This document shows positions 45,619 to 58,300 of a stretch of DNA of 64,000 nt, one piece after another; within the stretch, counting starts at the first letter, position 1, and each line of letters starts with the position of its first letter. The notes beneath the pieces were generated by a model. The model searched no databases and was not told where the DNA came from. It saw only the letters and a list, made by a program, of their open reading frames with translations. The translations under genes and the position numbers were made by a program. This DNA is from Nemophila menziesii (taxonomy: Eukaryota; Streptophyta; Magnoliopsida; Boraginales; Hydrophyllaceae), in assembly GCA_029959085.1 (NCBI GenBank), contig JARWIR010000062.1, forward strand, positions 1,674,001-1,738,000. The letters are read 5' to 3'.

Positions 45619-46010
45619 TTAAGAATGATTATTATTGAAAAAACCACAAACTATTATTGAACAAAGCAAATCCAATACAAAATATATTTTGTAATACAAT
45701 ATAAAATGATGTGGTGCAATAGCATTCGTAATTGGAGTTAGTAGTGGAACAAGAGCCAAATGACCTACTGCGGGTTGTGTTTGCCCGAAAACTGCAAGAC
45801 TATCCTCGACTACAAGAATCTCAAAGTCAGCAACGAGGCTATGATCTAACAACCATAAAACTGTCGCAAAGCCGCCCTTATTGTCAAATTTGCACTTCTG
45901 GTGCTCAGCGATCGAATAAAATAATTCAACGGGCTTACCATCCAATACATGCCCTGGACAATAAGTCGATGAAGAATAGGCATCAAAAAATGAAATTGGT
46001 TATACAAATA
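45619..46010 (-). other. Unrecognised coding-looking stretch
   Basis: On the minus strand one frame stays open from about 46000 to 45619. It includes the segments FFDAYSSSTYCPGHVLDG and KPVELFYSIAEHQKCKFDNK, then a hydrophobic end. Codon and residue use look more protein-like than the surroundings, but no ATG is well placed and I recognise no family. It could be a captured gene fragment or an old transposon piece. Confidence 0.3.
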
Positions 46011-46095
46011 AATTCAATGGTTTGTGTGTTAAAAATGAAGGTGTATGTGATAAAAACGTGTGGAAAGAAGCGCAGGCATGTGCTCCAACCAATTG

Positions 46096-46330
46096 GGTTA
46101 ACTCAACTGGCCAGGGCCCTGTCTCTCAACCAAGAGGTACAGGGTTCGAATCCCTCTAAGAACATGGGTAACCTAGTTTTAACGTGCCTGGAGGAATGAT
46201 TGGGGAGGGCGAGCATATCCTCATTGGGGTTAGTTGGATGTGTGGAGGAATGATTGGGGAGGGCGATCATATCCTCATTGAGGTTAGTTGGATGTGTGAA
46301 AGAGAGTCTGGAACCCACGTTTCAAAAAAA
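46096..46330 (+). mobile_element. tRNA-derived SINE with internal 54-bp duplication
   Basis: A box-like GGTTAACTCAACTGG (46097-46111) and B box GGTTCGAATCC (46143-46153) at the usual distance form a tRNA-like head. The body follows, with a 54-bp segment repeated in tandem (46190-46243 and 46244-46297; GGAGGAATGATTGGGGAGGG...), and an A9 tail ends it at about 46330. It is not a tRNA gene, as the acceptor stem does not pair. Confidence 0.7.
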
Positions 46331-47477
46331 AATCTAGGTATGTTATTTTGTTTTAATATTTAGTCACATGAAAACACTAAACACAATAACACTACACCAT
46401 ATCAGCTAAAATGATAATATTATAATTCATAACTATTATGTAAAAGATGATTTTCATCCTTCTCTAATCAAATGTAACACTGTAAATCTCTACAATATAC
46501 AACACAATGAAAAATCTGACAATGTATCATACGTATATTTATATAACAAAGACAATGAAAAAGTTTAGGTTTCTGCTGAAAAGCTTCTTACTTTTCTATC
46601 GAATTGCTTAGTATGATTTTCTGAGACTCTTGAGTAATTAGGTTGAAACTGATGGAGTGTAAATTTTTAAACGTGATTGAATGTAACCAAAATTCCATCA
46701 TAAAATGCTATAATTGTGGGATTTAGTATTAATGCGATATAGAAGAAAACTGTTATATATAATTAAGTAGTTTAAATGTAAGGGTATAATTGGGATAAAT
46801 TTAAAAATCTGGACCTTTTTGGACTTAATTGACTAACATCTCTATTAAATATTATTAAAAATATAATTTCTAAAAATTAAATAAAAATAACGATGAAAAG
46901 AATTATAATATTTTATATTATTATCTTAATTAGACAATGTTTTTAAAACCTCCTTAACCTATTACGGAATAATCCTTTTTTTGTCATCCGTACAAAAAGT
47001 TACACGGGTACTTCGTTCACCCAATCCCCAATCTTCCAAATGAGAGGGCCAGCTAATTCGATCTCCTTCTCAGGACCGTCCGTCGTCTAGCAATTTGCTC
47101 CGGTCAGCCTATTAATTAAAAGTAATGTTACGTATCAGAAAAGATAATGTACATCACTCTATTAATTATTTAAATATTGATAGGAGTATTTAAAATTCAA
47201 ATCAAGCGCGATAATATTTGGTTGAGGATATATTTATTACTCTTAATTGATTTACTCTTAATTGATTTACTCTTTTTCTTTTTTTGGGTCGGAATAATTA
47301 CACCTAAAACTCCTCATTCACGGGCAAAGTCAAAATCAGGATCCTGAAAAAAAAAAAGAAAAAAAAAAATCAGGATCCATCTCCAATATATTCTCCATAA
47401 TTTTCTCTTTCTTTATTTTAAACTCTCCTTGACCAAAATAAAAAATATCTTAAACTCTCCTCCTTCAATCACCAGCC
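46331..47477. other. Intergenic / AMT1 upstream region
   Basis: AT-rich, no ORF. The last ~150 bp, with A-rich runs (47346-47370) and CCAATATATTCTCCATAA (47382-47399), are the probable promoter and 5' UTR of the ammonium transporter gene, but no specific element is assured. Confidence 0.4.
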
Positions 47478-49057
47478 ATGGCGTCGCCGCCAATTTGCTC
47501 AGCCGAACAGCTAGCCCCACTATTCGGTCCAAACGTGACAAACGCAATGAACGCCGCCAACTACATATGCAGCCAATTTCAAACCGTTTCCGATAAATTT
47601 ACCGACACAGGATACGCTATAGACTCTACGTACCTTCTATTTTCTGCATATCTGGTGTTTTCAATGCAACTCGGATTCGCCATGCTTTGTGCTGGCTCAG
47701 TCCGTGCTAAAAATACAATGAACATCATGCTAACAAACGTCCTCGACGCAGCAGCTGGTGGTGTTTTCTATTATCTATTTGGGTTTGCTTTCGCCTTTGG
47801 ATCTTCATCAAATGGGTTCATCGGAACACATTATTTTGGACTGAAAATGGTACCATCTTCCGTTTATGATTATAGTTTCTTTCTATATCAATGGGCGTTT
47901 GCTATTGCAGCTGCTGGAATTACTAGTGGGTCTATAGCAGAAAGAACTCAGTTCGTAGCGTATTTGATATACTCAGCTTTTCTTACAGGGTTTGTGTACC
48001 CTGTAGTTTCTCATTGGTTTTGGGCTAGTGATGGTTGGGCTAGTGCTTTTAATACCTCAAATCTTTTGTTCGGAACAGGTGTTATAGATTTTGCTGGCTC
48101 TGGTGTAGTTCATATGGTCGGTGGTATTGCAGGTTAAAAATCAAATCTACCTTTTTTATTTTATTTTTATATTTTATTTTGGTTTAATAATAAAAAAATA
48201 TATATTATTTTGGTTTAGGGTTATATGGCGCACTTATTGAAGGACCAAGAATTGGACGGTTTGATCATTCGGGTCGGTCTGTAACTTTACGTGGTCATAG
48301 TGCATCATTAGTGGTGTTAGGTACATTTTTACTATGGTTTGGATGGTATGGTTTTAACCCAGGTTCATTTAACAAGATTTTAGTCCCATACTCAACCGGA
48401 AGTTATTACGGTCAATGGAGTGCAGTTGGAAGAACAGCTGTAACCACCACTTTAGCCGGCTGTACAGCTGCATTAACTACTTTATTTGGGAAGAGATTAA
48501 TTTCCGGTCATTGGAACGTTACTGATGTATGTAACGGTTTGCTCGGTGGTTTTGCCGCCATAACTGCCGGGTGCTCGGTGGTGGAGCCATGGGCGGCTAT
48601 TGTGTGCGGATTTGTAGCGGCTTTAGTGTTGATTGGATGTAATAAATTAGCTGAAATATTTAAATATGATGATCCATTAGAGGCTGCGCAATTACATGGT
48701 GGGTGTGGAGCATGGGGTGTTATTTTTACAGCGTTATTTGCTAAACAAGATTATGTTAACCAAGTTTATCCCGGTAAGCCGGATCGTCCATACGGACTGT
48801 TTATGGGTGGAGGTTTAAAGTTATTGGGAGCTCATTTGATTCAAATAATAGTGATTATTGGATGGGTTAGTGTAACTATGGGTCCTTTGTTTTTCCTTCT
48901 TCATAAGCTTAAACTTCTTCGGATATCAGCTGAGGATGAAATGGCGGGCATGGATGTTACTAGACATGGTGGATTTGCATATGCTTATGAGGATGATGAA
49001 TTGCTAAAAAATGGAGGGTTTCCAATGACTAAAATTGAACCAACTGGGTCTACTTAG
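47478..49057 (+). CDS. AMT1: AMT1-type high-affinity ammonium transporter
   Basis: Exons 47478-48132 and 48219-49057 with an 86-bp GT-AG intron; 497 residues, usual for AMT1. It takes up NH4+ across the plasma membrane. The eleven-helix Amt fold is visible from residue ~50 to 450. Pore residues are present: the Asp of GVIDFAG (204), the twin histidines His212 (GVVHMVGG) and His378 ([12 protein letters not shown]), plus aromatic stretches [11 protein letters not shown] and [11 protein letters not shown]. The C-terminal GMDVTRHGG carries Thr466, matching the threonine whose phosphorylation closes AMT1 trimers. The intron splits the Gly219 codon just behind the His212 helix; an intron is the exception in AMT1 genes, with Arabidopsis AMT1;2 the known case, so it may be AMT1;2-like. 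The gene looks complete and functional. Confidence 0.96.
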
Positions 49058-49194
49058 GATATTTGATGTTATTTTATTATTATTATTAATACTGTGAAGA
49101 ATAGTTTGACAATATAATTATGGGGTATGTATTTTGTGTATTTTAATTCTTAGCTTGCTAATGAAGATTATATTTTATGGCTGCTATTGGTTTT

Positions 49195-49290
49195 CCACCA
49201 TATTGACTATGATGTTAGTTTAGATTCACCACCATATTGACTATGATGTCAGTTTAGATTCTCCAACATATTGACTATGACGTTAAGCTT
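49195..49290 (+). repeat. 34-bp tandem repeat, three copies, downstream of AMT1
   Basis: CCACCATATTGACTATGATG and TTAGTTTAGATT repeat with a 34-bp period (TATTGACTATGA at 49201, 49235 and 49269), starting about 140 bp after the AMT1 stop, possibly within its 3' UTR. Confidence 0.75.
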
Positions 49291-50262
49291 AGGTAGATTT
49301 TATTATTGTTCTTGTATTCTATCAGTAATTCTTTTATGTGGAAAAAAGAGTAGTAATTCTTTTGAACATTCAGATTTCGGTTCGATATAAAAGTCTATGG
49401 ATTAAGGCTAATAGTAGATTAGTAGTTAATACTAAGGAAACAGTGTCCCAACTACTATTCTCTTGTTGATGCAGGAGCGTTTATATGCACAAAATGGCTT
49501 TAAGGCTAAAGGAATTTTTCTATTAAACAGAGGCATTGTACCCTGATGATATTGAGGTCCATTGCTTAGCTTGTTTGATCAAAGAGAGTTCAGGGTCAAG
49601 AGTGAGTGATGACATGGCAGATTCGGCTCTTCATTTGCAATTAGGAATCTGAATTCTCAAGCTTGTTTATATGAACTGTCATTTAGTTAGACAAGGATCA
49701 TTTTGTTTTTTTTTTATTGTTACTTGGTGTTCAGCTCTAGGCTGAACTAGTCAATGGTTTCTTTATTTAGTGTGATGAATTTGGAAAAGAATAAAAATGA
49801 AAGAATTGAAAAAGTACAATCCGTCTAGTATTTATCTTGAAAATTCGTCTATGCATAATCAAATTAATAAATTACCCAATCAGAATAATGGGCTGTCCAA
49901 CTCAAATACCACCTAACATACTAGCTCATAGATAACTAATTTAATTTAATCCAACCAAACATATAATCAAAATATAAATAAAAAATTACTTATGTTAGAG
50001 TTTTTATGCGCGAGAAAATAAAAAAGCTAGGATTTTTCAAATTTCAAATCTAGATCTCTTGAATAGGTCATTTTTTAGATAAATATTAATGAATTATAAT
50101 TATTTTATAGTTAAATATATGTTATTTATATTAAATTGATCTATTTTTACTATATCAGGATGTAAATATTATTCATATCAATATATTAATAATATATATT
50201 TAATATAAAATAATATAAAAACCGCCTACGTAAAAACCGTCTAAACACCGATTAATAGGCGG
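49291..50262. other. Intergenic, nothing recognised
   Basis: AT-rich. The end (50219-50262) with CCGCCTACG and AATAGGCGG continues after E6 as CATCTAGGCGCTCG...CCGCCCAAGTAGCGCC (52179-52225), so E6 is inserted into an older GC-biased repeat of unknown type. Confidence 0.4.
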
Positions 50263-50822
50263 CCTAGTGGTGTCTCCTTGTGTGTTCTAAAATAACACAT
50301 CTAAAAAGGCAAGACACGTACCGCAAGTGTACGGGTCGTCCAAGTAATATCCGGTAAACGGGAATTCGATCTCAGGGACGGATTGGATATGACTTTAGAT
50401 GTTATGAATAAGTGTTGATAATTGTTATATGATATGAAAAGTAAAAGGGAATAAGTATTTGTTGGGTTTTTGTTTAAGGGCTAAAGTGAAAATAAAGTAA
50501 ATATTAAATTGACTAATGCAAATAAATGAGACGCAAGTAAATAAAATATGAGTAGACGCAAGGATGAGAAGTAGTACTTGAGTTTCGCAAGGGATTCACC
50601 TAAATCTATTCAATTAATGCTTTCGTTTAAGGGTCGAATTGGTAATTAATACTAGTCGGGATTCTAGTTTCTCCTAACCCCCTTCAGGGTGGACTTAGGA
50701 GCTATCCTAGGGTATTACAAACCCTGTCAGGGCGATTATAAGCTACCTTTGAATGTTCAAGTATTTTACCCAATTGACTATAAGATTAACTAAGTCCGTC
50801 AGGATCAATAACTTATATTTTA

Positions 50823-51078
50823 CTCCCTCCGATTCACAATGTTTGTCCACTTACTAAAAATTTAGTTTCAAAATGTTTGTCCACTTAGAATATCAAGACA
50901 ATTTTTCCTTCTTTATTCCACTATTACCCCTATTAAAAAATTAAAATTTATGTTTCCAATACACATTTAAAATGTCAAGACACTTTATGAAGGATACTTT
51001 TGTAATAGGGAGTGTAATAATTATATTTCTTAATTTGTGTGCAAAGCAAAGTGGACAAACATTTTGAAACGGAGGGAG
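50823..51078. mobile_element. Stowaway-like MITE in E6
   Basis: 256 bp with CTCCCTCCG...CGGAGGGAG ends, TA on both sides as target duplication, and long inner repeats (AATGTTTGTCCAC against GTGGACAAACATT). These are the standard marks of Tc1/mariner-derived Stowaway MITEs. Confidence 0.92.
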
Positions 51079-51541
51079 TACATCTATTACCTATTTCGGT
51101 AACTAAACCCCCGTCAAGGTGATCATTACGCCACTATAATAGATAGCCTAGTTACTAATTCCTGTATTTGGTTCATGACTTCAAAGACAGTAAATAAATT
51201 CACGATAATAGAAAATACTAAATCACCCAATTCAAATTAAATCTTTCAATCCCAAATTCAAAAACATTAACTAAATAAATTGGGACTCAACCCATTAAAG
51301 CGATTCTCAGGCACAAATGAAATTAGTTCATAATGGAAATTAAAACTAAAGAAATAAAAGTAAAGGAATTCATTATCAATTACATAAATAAAAGATAGAA
51401 CCTAGTTAAAGAATTGAATATGACTGTAGTTGGAAGAATAACTTTCTCCACCTCCTATTCTTGCTTCTCCTTTGGACGCTCTCTTCTAAAGATGATTTAA
51501 CTTGATGAATAAAGTGAGAGGTGCTGAATAATGAGGTCTAA

Positions 51542-51543
<2 letters not shown>

Positions 51544-51612
<69 letters not shown>
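51544..51612. repeat. (TA)n microsatellite
   Basis: About 34 uninterrupted TA units inside E6; it produces a spurious Tyr/Ile frame on the minus strand. Confidence 0.95.
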
Positions 51613-51615
<3 letters not shown>

Positions 51616-52357
51616 GAGAAATCGGATTGGGCTTTTTAATTAAGAGGATTACGTTAAATGGATAAAAGCCCAAGTCCAAATAGGAAATCCCGTAACTGAT
51701 GTACAGCTGTTAGTAAAACAACTTTAACTTTTGCATCCGGACTCGGAATCACTTCGTTCAACTTGGAAAATCTTCCTTACTTCAATCTCTATACTTCTTA
51801 TTTTGTGCTCCAAGGATGAATCAGTGGCTAAGATACTCAAAAACGGTAATTTGTAACAGCATTTCAGATTCCATTCCCATCTAATAAATTTTTCGAATCA
51901 ACTTTTCTCGTATTTGACTTTTACACTCGATCTATGACTTTAATTCTCGATTCCTTTCCTTGTCTTGGTGTTCCATATAATCCATGGACCTACAAACTTT
52001 GCACTAAAACAACCCATTTAACGTGCAAAAGCTTTAAAAATGAAATAAACTAAATTCCAAGGGAAGAAAACGCAATATAAACAAATAAGCTTAAATTCAA
52101 TCAAATAAGTCAATTAATCACCTAAAATGATGTCTCCTAAGGGCATAAAATTATAACAAAAAGGGAGACATCACCTAGTCATCTAGGCGCTCGAAGGTGG
52201 TCGACCGCCCAAGTAGCGCCTAACGCTTTATAGAGGTCATAATAGTGTATAGACTTTTTTTAAAGTGCATATTTCGGTCTTCCCTTTCATCAAGTAAAGA
52301 AGAACACTTTTTCTTTCTAAAAAATCACGAAACCTACTCATTAAGGTTTTAAATTTC

Positions 52358-55300
52358 TTGTCAATTTCTAAATCTGTCTTTGATTTTAACAACATCAAAT
52401 TAGTACATCAAAGATTCCTTAAACACCGATTAGTGGTTGTTATGGAGACTATGTGGGGAAGAGGGGTTTGCGATATGGAACTCATAACCGATGGGGATGA
52501 GGATTTGGCGGAGGAGGAACTGGGTTTAATCCATCTACTCTTTGTAATTGTAGATCAGAGTTTACTACTTTGGGTGACGATTACAATACTGGAGGAAATA
52601 TCCTTACGAAGGTTTACCTCCACAATCATCTGTACAAAAAGGAAACGGGGGGACATTGGATTGGGGTTTGAACGATTTGGAGGTACTTTGCAAGAGGGAT
52701 AGGAGAACGAGAGCAGAGAAGGTTACTAAGCGGAAGGGGGATGGAAACAGGGTGGAAAAGGAAGATGGGCTTGGGGTTAGGACGACAGACTACATGAAAA
52801 ACTTGGAGATTCGAGGAGAGGGAAACTTGAAGGGTATACTCAGATCCAGGGGGATATGGAATAGGATAAGGAGGACGGAGTATGACGGCTTTCCCTTTGG
52901 TATGGAGTGTACTGAGCAGAATATGGATGAGGATGGTGAGATTTACAAGGTGTCCTATGGTTTTCCAAGGAGATGACATAATACCACTTTAGAGAGATAG
53001 AAAAAACATGCAAGACATTATACCGTTAACAATAATGATGATGTAACGAGGCTCAAGGAGAGCCTTAATAGGGTGTCACGTAATGATAAAACTAAGATTA
53101 GTTGGCATGCATGCAGATACCAAGGTGAATTACTAAGGCAGATATCTATAACATGGATAATCAACATACGCGTTAAGGTAACCCTAACGCTTTGTATGGT
53201 CCACGTGGCGAAGGATACTCGATGTGCAAGCTTTATTACAAGACATTTGTAAATTAACTATCTTACTAAGCACGGCAAGACCTTTCAACACCCTAATACA
53301 CAGTATAAACTATAATATCTTAAACCAGAAAAATACTTTTGAAATCTTTACTTGTTGTCTTTCTATTACTGTATTCACATTCTCTGTGCCTTACCTAGCC
53401 GGTAATTATAGATATATATTTTCTATCTGTTTAATAGTAGTGTTAATATCACCAACTACTCTCACACTGATATGGCCACTCATACTCGTCATGCTCTCCC
53501 TCTCGTCGCTCTTGATGAGGCGAAGAATATTGAGGTTGGATTTTTGAGTTTGGAAATTAGGGTCAGATGTGCGGATCACCATAGAGAAGATGATGCTGTC
53601 GTGGTTAATGTTATTGGGAATCCAAATCAATATTCCGGGATTTAGGAAAATCATTCTCGAGAAGTGGATGATGAAAGGTAGCTTTAGGCTTTTGGAGATT
53701 CGTAACAACCTTTTTAAACTCGAGATTGAGGAAAATAGAGAATATGTACGGTTACGGAGTCTCCAACCAGGGTTGGTGTTGGGTCTCTATACTGGTATGA
53801 ACCAGTGGGTGAATATGGAAAAGTTTCAGACTGTACACATCACCTACTCTTAATTTTGGGTTCAAGTGAATGGACTTGTCTTCATCCAAACACGATAATC
53901 ACTATTCGTTCTATTACAAAGGATTTTGTTGATCTCGAGGAGATATACTTTCCGGAGATGGACAACGCCGTGGTGAAAACTCTCAGGTTCAGGGTGCGTT
54001 TGGTGTCCTTGATCCGTTATCAGCGGGATTTATCTTTGTCAAGAGGATGGGGTTGGATGGATTTATTTCCAATACAAAAATTTGGGACTCTTTTGCTTCT
54101 CTTGTGGAAAGCTAGGAGACAAGAGTGATACATGTGAGGAACCGGAGGATAAACAAAGTGTTAGCTTGGTGAAACAAAAATACATCACGTGGAGCATGGA
54201 TAATGTTGTGAGGAAACCTCCAACTAAGCCCATATATTAGATCAAAAAGAGGGTGTGTGTGTATGGAGTTCAGTATACATGTTGGTTCTTTTACTTGAGA
54301 AAGAAGGATAACAGTCCATCTCCGCCACCTGGGTGGGGTTGGGATGACTAGGTTCATTCTAAGCAAAGGTATGAAAATGTTAGGAATCAAGACCAATCTG
54401 GTAAAAAGATGGTGAAGGGAAGGGTAAGGATGTTGATATGGGTGGTGAAACTAGGAAAGTGACTGAGAAGACGTTCAGAACCATTATTAGAGATGTAGTG
54501 CGACAGGAACTTTATCTAGGAAAGCAACGAGAACAATTATCGTGAGCAGCAACAACGATAAGGAAGGTACGGAGAAGAATGACAAAGGGGAGATAAAATT
54601 GGGAAAACTTGCTACGAAGACCATCCCAATTGATCTTCTGCCCAACTAGCCTCGTAAGGAGGAATTGGGGAGGAACGAAGGTGGCTAGAGAACGGGTAGG
54701 TCTACTGTGATGGGCAAAACAGGGATATACACTAGAGTTGATAAGAATACTATGTTAAAAAGGAGAATGAATTTCTTAAATTTGAATGGCACAACGAAAA
54801 AGTCATAGAAGAGGAATACCAAGGGTTTTAGTACGAAAGGAATGGATGTGGATTATGGGTCTTCACCATCGGTGGAAGGTCAAGATAAAGGTTTGAATGA
54901 TGATCTTAGTGACAGTGAATTTGTGGATCTTTACGAAGTTGGTACTTACGTTTCAGATGATAATTATGAAGAGGAGCCGGGATGAGGAATAGTCTTAAGA
55001 TGTACACACCGAGGAGGATCAGAAGGGTGAAGTAAATGAGTCGGAGTCAGATGGCAATAGCGAGTATAGGAGGGAGTATCGTAGAATCACTATATAGATG
55101 GCAGATCGAGGGCTAAGAGAAGGAAGAGGCAACAGTGACGTAGTGTTGACCGCGAAGAGGAAATGATTATGACTTTTTGGATCTATCAGGGGATTTGGGC
55201 TTCTCTGACAGTTCAAGTTTTGAGAGCTTCAGTGGGTGATCATAAACCTACTATGGCTTGTTTTGGTGAAACAATGTTAACCGAGCATAACACTTCTTTA

Positions 55301-58300
55301 GTTGTTACACTTAACTATGACTCTTATTTTGTGGTAAACCCCTCAGGTTCGGCTATGCACTTAGGGGGGTTTCTTGATTTTTCGGAATGACCCATATAGT
55401 CTATCTATAGTACATGTTTGCCTCTACATTATTATCTGTAAGGTTGGTGATAGTTCATTTTGGCACTATATTGTTTTTCTGCACGCTCCTAATGTTTACA
55501 AAAAAATGATTACGTGTTTACAATGACATGAGAAATTGAAATCAAATCACAACGGACCATGGATAATTCTAGGATATTTTGATGACATTCCTAATTCGGG
55601 GGAGAGACTAAGCTGAATCCCTGCGCAACCCCAATATATGCTGAACTTTGATTTCTTCATATTAGCTATCTCACTTATAGAAATCAACTCTTTCAGTAAC
55701 TTTTATACGTGGTCTAACCGCCGCATAGAGTATAACATGGTCAAATCCAAGTTGGTCAGAGCTTTTGCAAGCACGAAATGGAATGACCAATACCCCAATC
55801 CTATGGTATTTGTACCACTTGCGATAGGGTCGGACCACTCACCCATTCTAATTTATACCACTGGAAACGTGAAACGAAATGTAAGACCTATCAAATTTAA
55901 GAAATTGGACCGAACACCATGAGTGTGAGGGTGTAGTCAGACAAGCATGGGAATTTCTGTTAAGGAGGGGTCACTGGATATGGTCTTTGGAAAGAAACAG
56001 CTTACAACAAATGCACTTACCAGATGGAGAAAGACTACCTTCTTAAATACTATAAAAGGATTAAGAAGATTGAGCGAGATTTAACTAGAATAAATAACAA
56101 CACTTTCTCACAACGAGCTATGGATGAAGAGAGGTTGATAAGAGAACAACTAGAGATGTACTGGAAGAGAGAAGAGATATACTAGCCAGACTTTGCAAGA
56201 CAACTGTGGATACATTTTGGGGATAAGAATAAAAAAAATTCGCAGTCACGGCAAAATGGTGGAATTATAATAAAATACTTCAGATCAAGGACAACAACGA
56301 AAACTAGACAAAATTAGAGGACGAAATAAGGAACCAATTTTCAACATTTTACAAGAATTTATTTAAAGAACCCGAGGGCAATAATATGTTGTAAGGAGTC
56401 TGTTGTATCAAAATGATAGTCACTATAGAAATGAATGATACGATCACCAAAATTCCATATATGGAGGAAGTTCAGAAAGTTGTGTTTGATATGGGACCTA
56501 CCAAAGCACCGGGCTCGGACGATCTTAACGTAAAATTCTACCAGGATTTCAGGACATTATCAGTTACGATGTATCTGGTATGGTTAAAGACTTTTTTACT
56601 AACAACACTTCACTTGATAGACCAAATGAAACACTTATTACACTTATACTTAAAGGAGATTTACAGGAAGGAGTCGGTGACTACAAGCCAATCTCTTGTG
56701 TAAATTTTGGATATAAAATAATTTCAAAAATCTTAGAAAACAGGGTATAGAGTCTTATGAACGATCTTACGGCTCCCACTCTAAAGACATTCATTAAAAG
56801 GGGGAGCGATACATGAAAACATTATTGTTGCTCAAGATGTCTCATTTTACATGAAAAGAAAAAAGAAAAGGAAACACCACTTGGCGACAATCAAGCTGGA
56901 TATGGCCAAAGCATACGACCAGGTACGATAGGATTTTGTGATTTTGGTACTAACAAAAATAGGGTTTGATCAGGTATGGGTTCAATGGTACTGAAATTTC
57001 ATCTCGGCGGTATCTTTCCAGATAAATATCAACGGAGAAAGATATCCAACATTCATCCTTAGCAGGGGATTAAGACAGGGCGACCCTCTTTCGCCGCTTT
57101 TTTTCTCTTATGACAAAGAGTGTCTTACCAGTCTTATTGAAAATAAGGTCACAGAGAACTCAATCAAGGGGATCAGGATCACTCAGATTTTCTCGATCAT
57201 CTCCTACTCATTATTTGTTGATGACTCGTTATTTTTCTTGACCCTTGAAGGAAAGGAGATTGTTGAATTTCAGAAATGTATTGAAACATATTTTGCAACT
57301 TCCGAGCAGAGAATAAACTTTGAAAAATCTTCAATTTGCTTTAGTAAAGGCACGCCAGATACCATTAGGAAGAGACAGTCGATTATTGCATATTATGGAA
57401 ACAACCTGGAAAAATATTTGGGAATTCCGCTCTGTCACAAAAGATCAAAGATTGAAACACTACCGTGGATTACAGACATGATTTTCTCTAAAGCTCGGGA
57501 TGGGTGGCGAAATTACTATCAGAAGGGGGAAGGAAATACTAATTAAAGTAGTGTTGCAGGTTAGCCCGACTTATGCAATGTCTATTTTCTCATTTCCGAT
57601 TACCCTTTGTAGGAAAATCACATTGATTATTTTTAATTCCTTGTGGAACTCCCTAGAGAAGCGTAAGAATCAAAATCGCTCTACTTGCTGCTCAGGCATG
57701 TAGAATAATACATAATTCAAATTCGCTGGCATCTAGAGTGTTAAAAAGAAAAATACCATCTGGAAAAAGATCTCCCTGAAGTAAAACTAAGACAGAATAG
57801 ATCTTGCTCTTGGGCCAGTCTACTGGAAGGTAGGGATTTCCTGGTTTAGGATGGAATCATCCAAATAGGAAACGACAAAAGTGCAAATATTTTGGAATAA
57901 CAATGGTTAAAATCAGGACTTATTCAAGAAAACCAGAAGGGACAACCCTGCAAAAAGTTGACCAACTTATGAAAATGTGAGTGAATGAGTAGGACCAGAA
58001 AATACTAATTTAACCTTTTCAGAACAGGTTCGGTATGAAATTGAAAGAATGTCGATCATGTCTCAACATGATCAAGATACTTTCACTTAGACGCACACGT
58101 ACTCTGGCGAATACACTACAAAATCGAGATACCATACGCTAACTTTGCTAGAAATCAACCGATCAACCCAATCCTCAGCACAGGGACAACAAAACAATCC
58201 CACCATGTGGAATTTAGTATGGAAATCTAATGTGCCTAATAAAGTGAGAATTTTTTGCTTGGAAAGCTTGCGGAAATATTTTATCCACCAGGAAATATTT

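Larger units (their letters stand above)
50268..52173 (-). repeat. E6: solo LTR of the E2-related family
   Basis: TGGTGTCTCC...GGAGACATCA on the plus strand, i.e. a reversed LTR of 1906 bp, flanked by the 5-bp duplication CCTAG (50263-50267 and 52174-52178). The inner inverted copy TGATGTCTCC is at 52128-52137. The TGTGTGTTCTAAAAT motif near the terminus also occurs at 63775. No internal element sequence is attached, so it arose by LTR-LTR recombination. It carries a MITE and a TA repeat. Confidence 0.9.

Noticed and set aside
46096..46160. Possible tRNA gene
   Set aside because: A and B boxes are present, but the acceptor and anticodon stems do not pair and a SINE body with an A-tail follows.
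51497..51679. 60-codon Tyr/Ile-rich minus-strand frame
   Set aside because: Produced by the (TA)n microsatellite.
52626..52979. 117-codon minus-strand frame
   Set aside because: Antisense shadow of the LINE ORF1 region.
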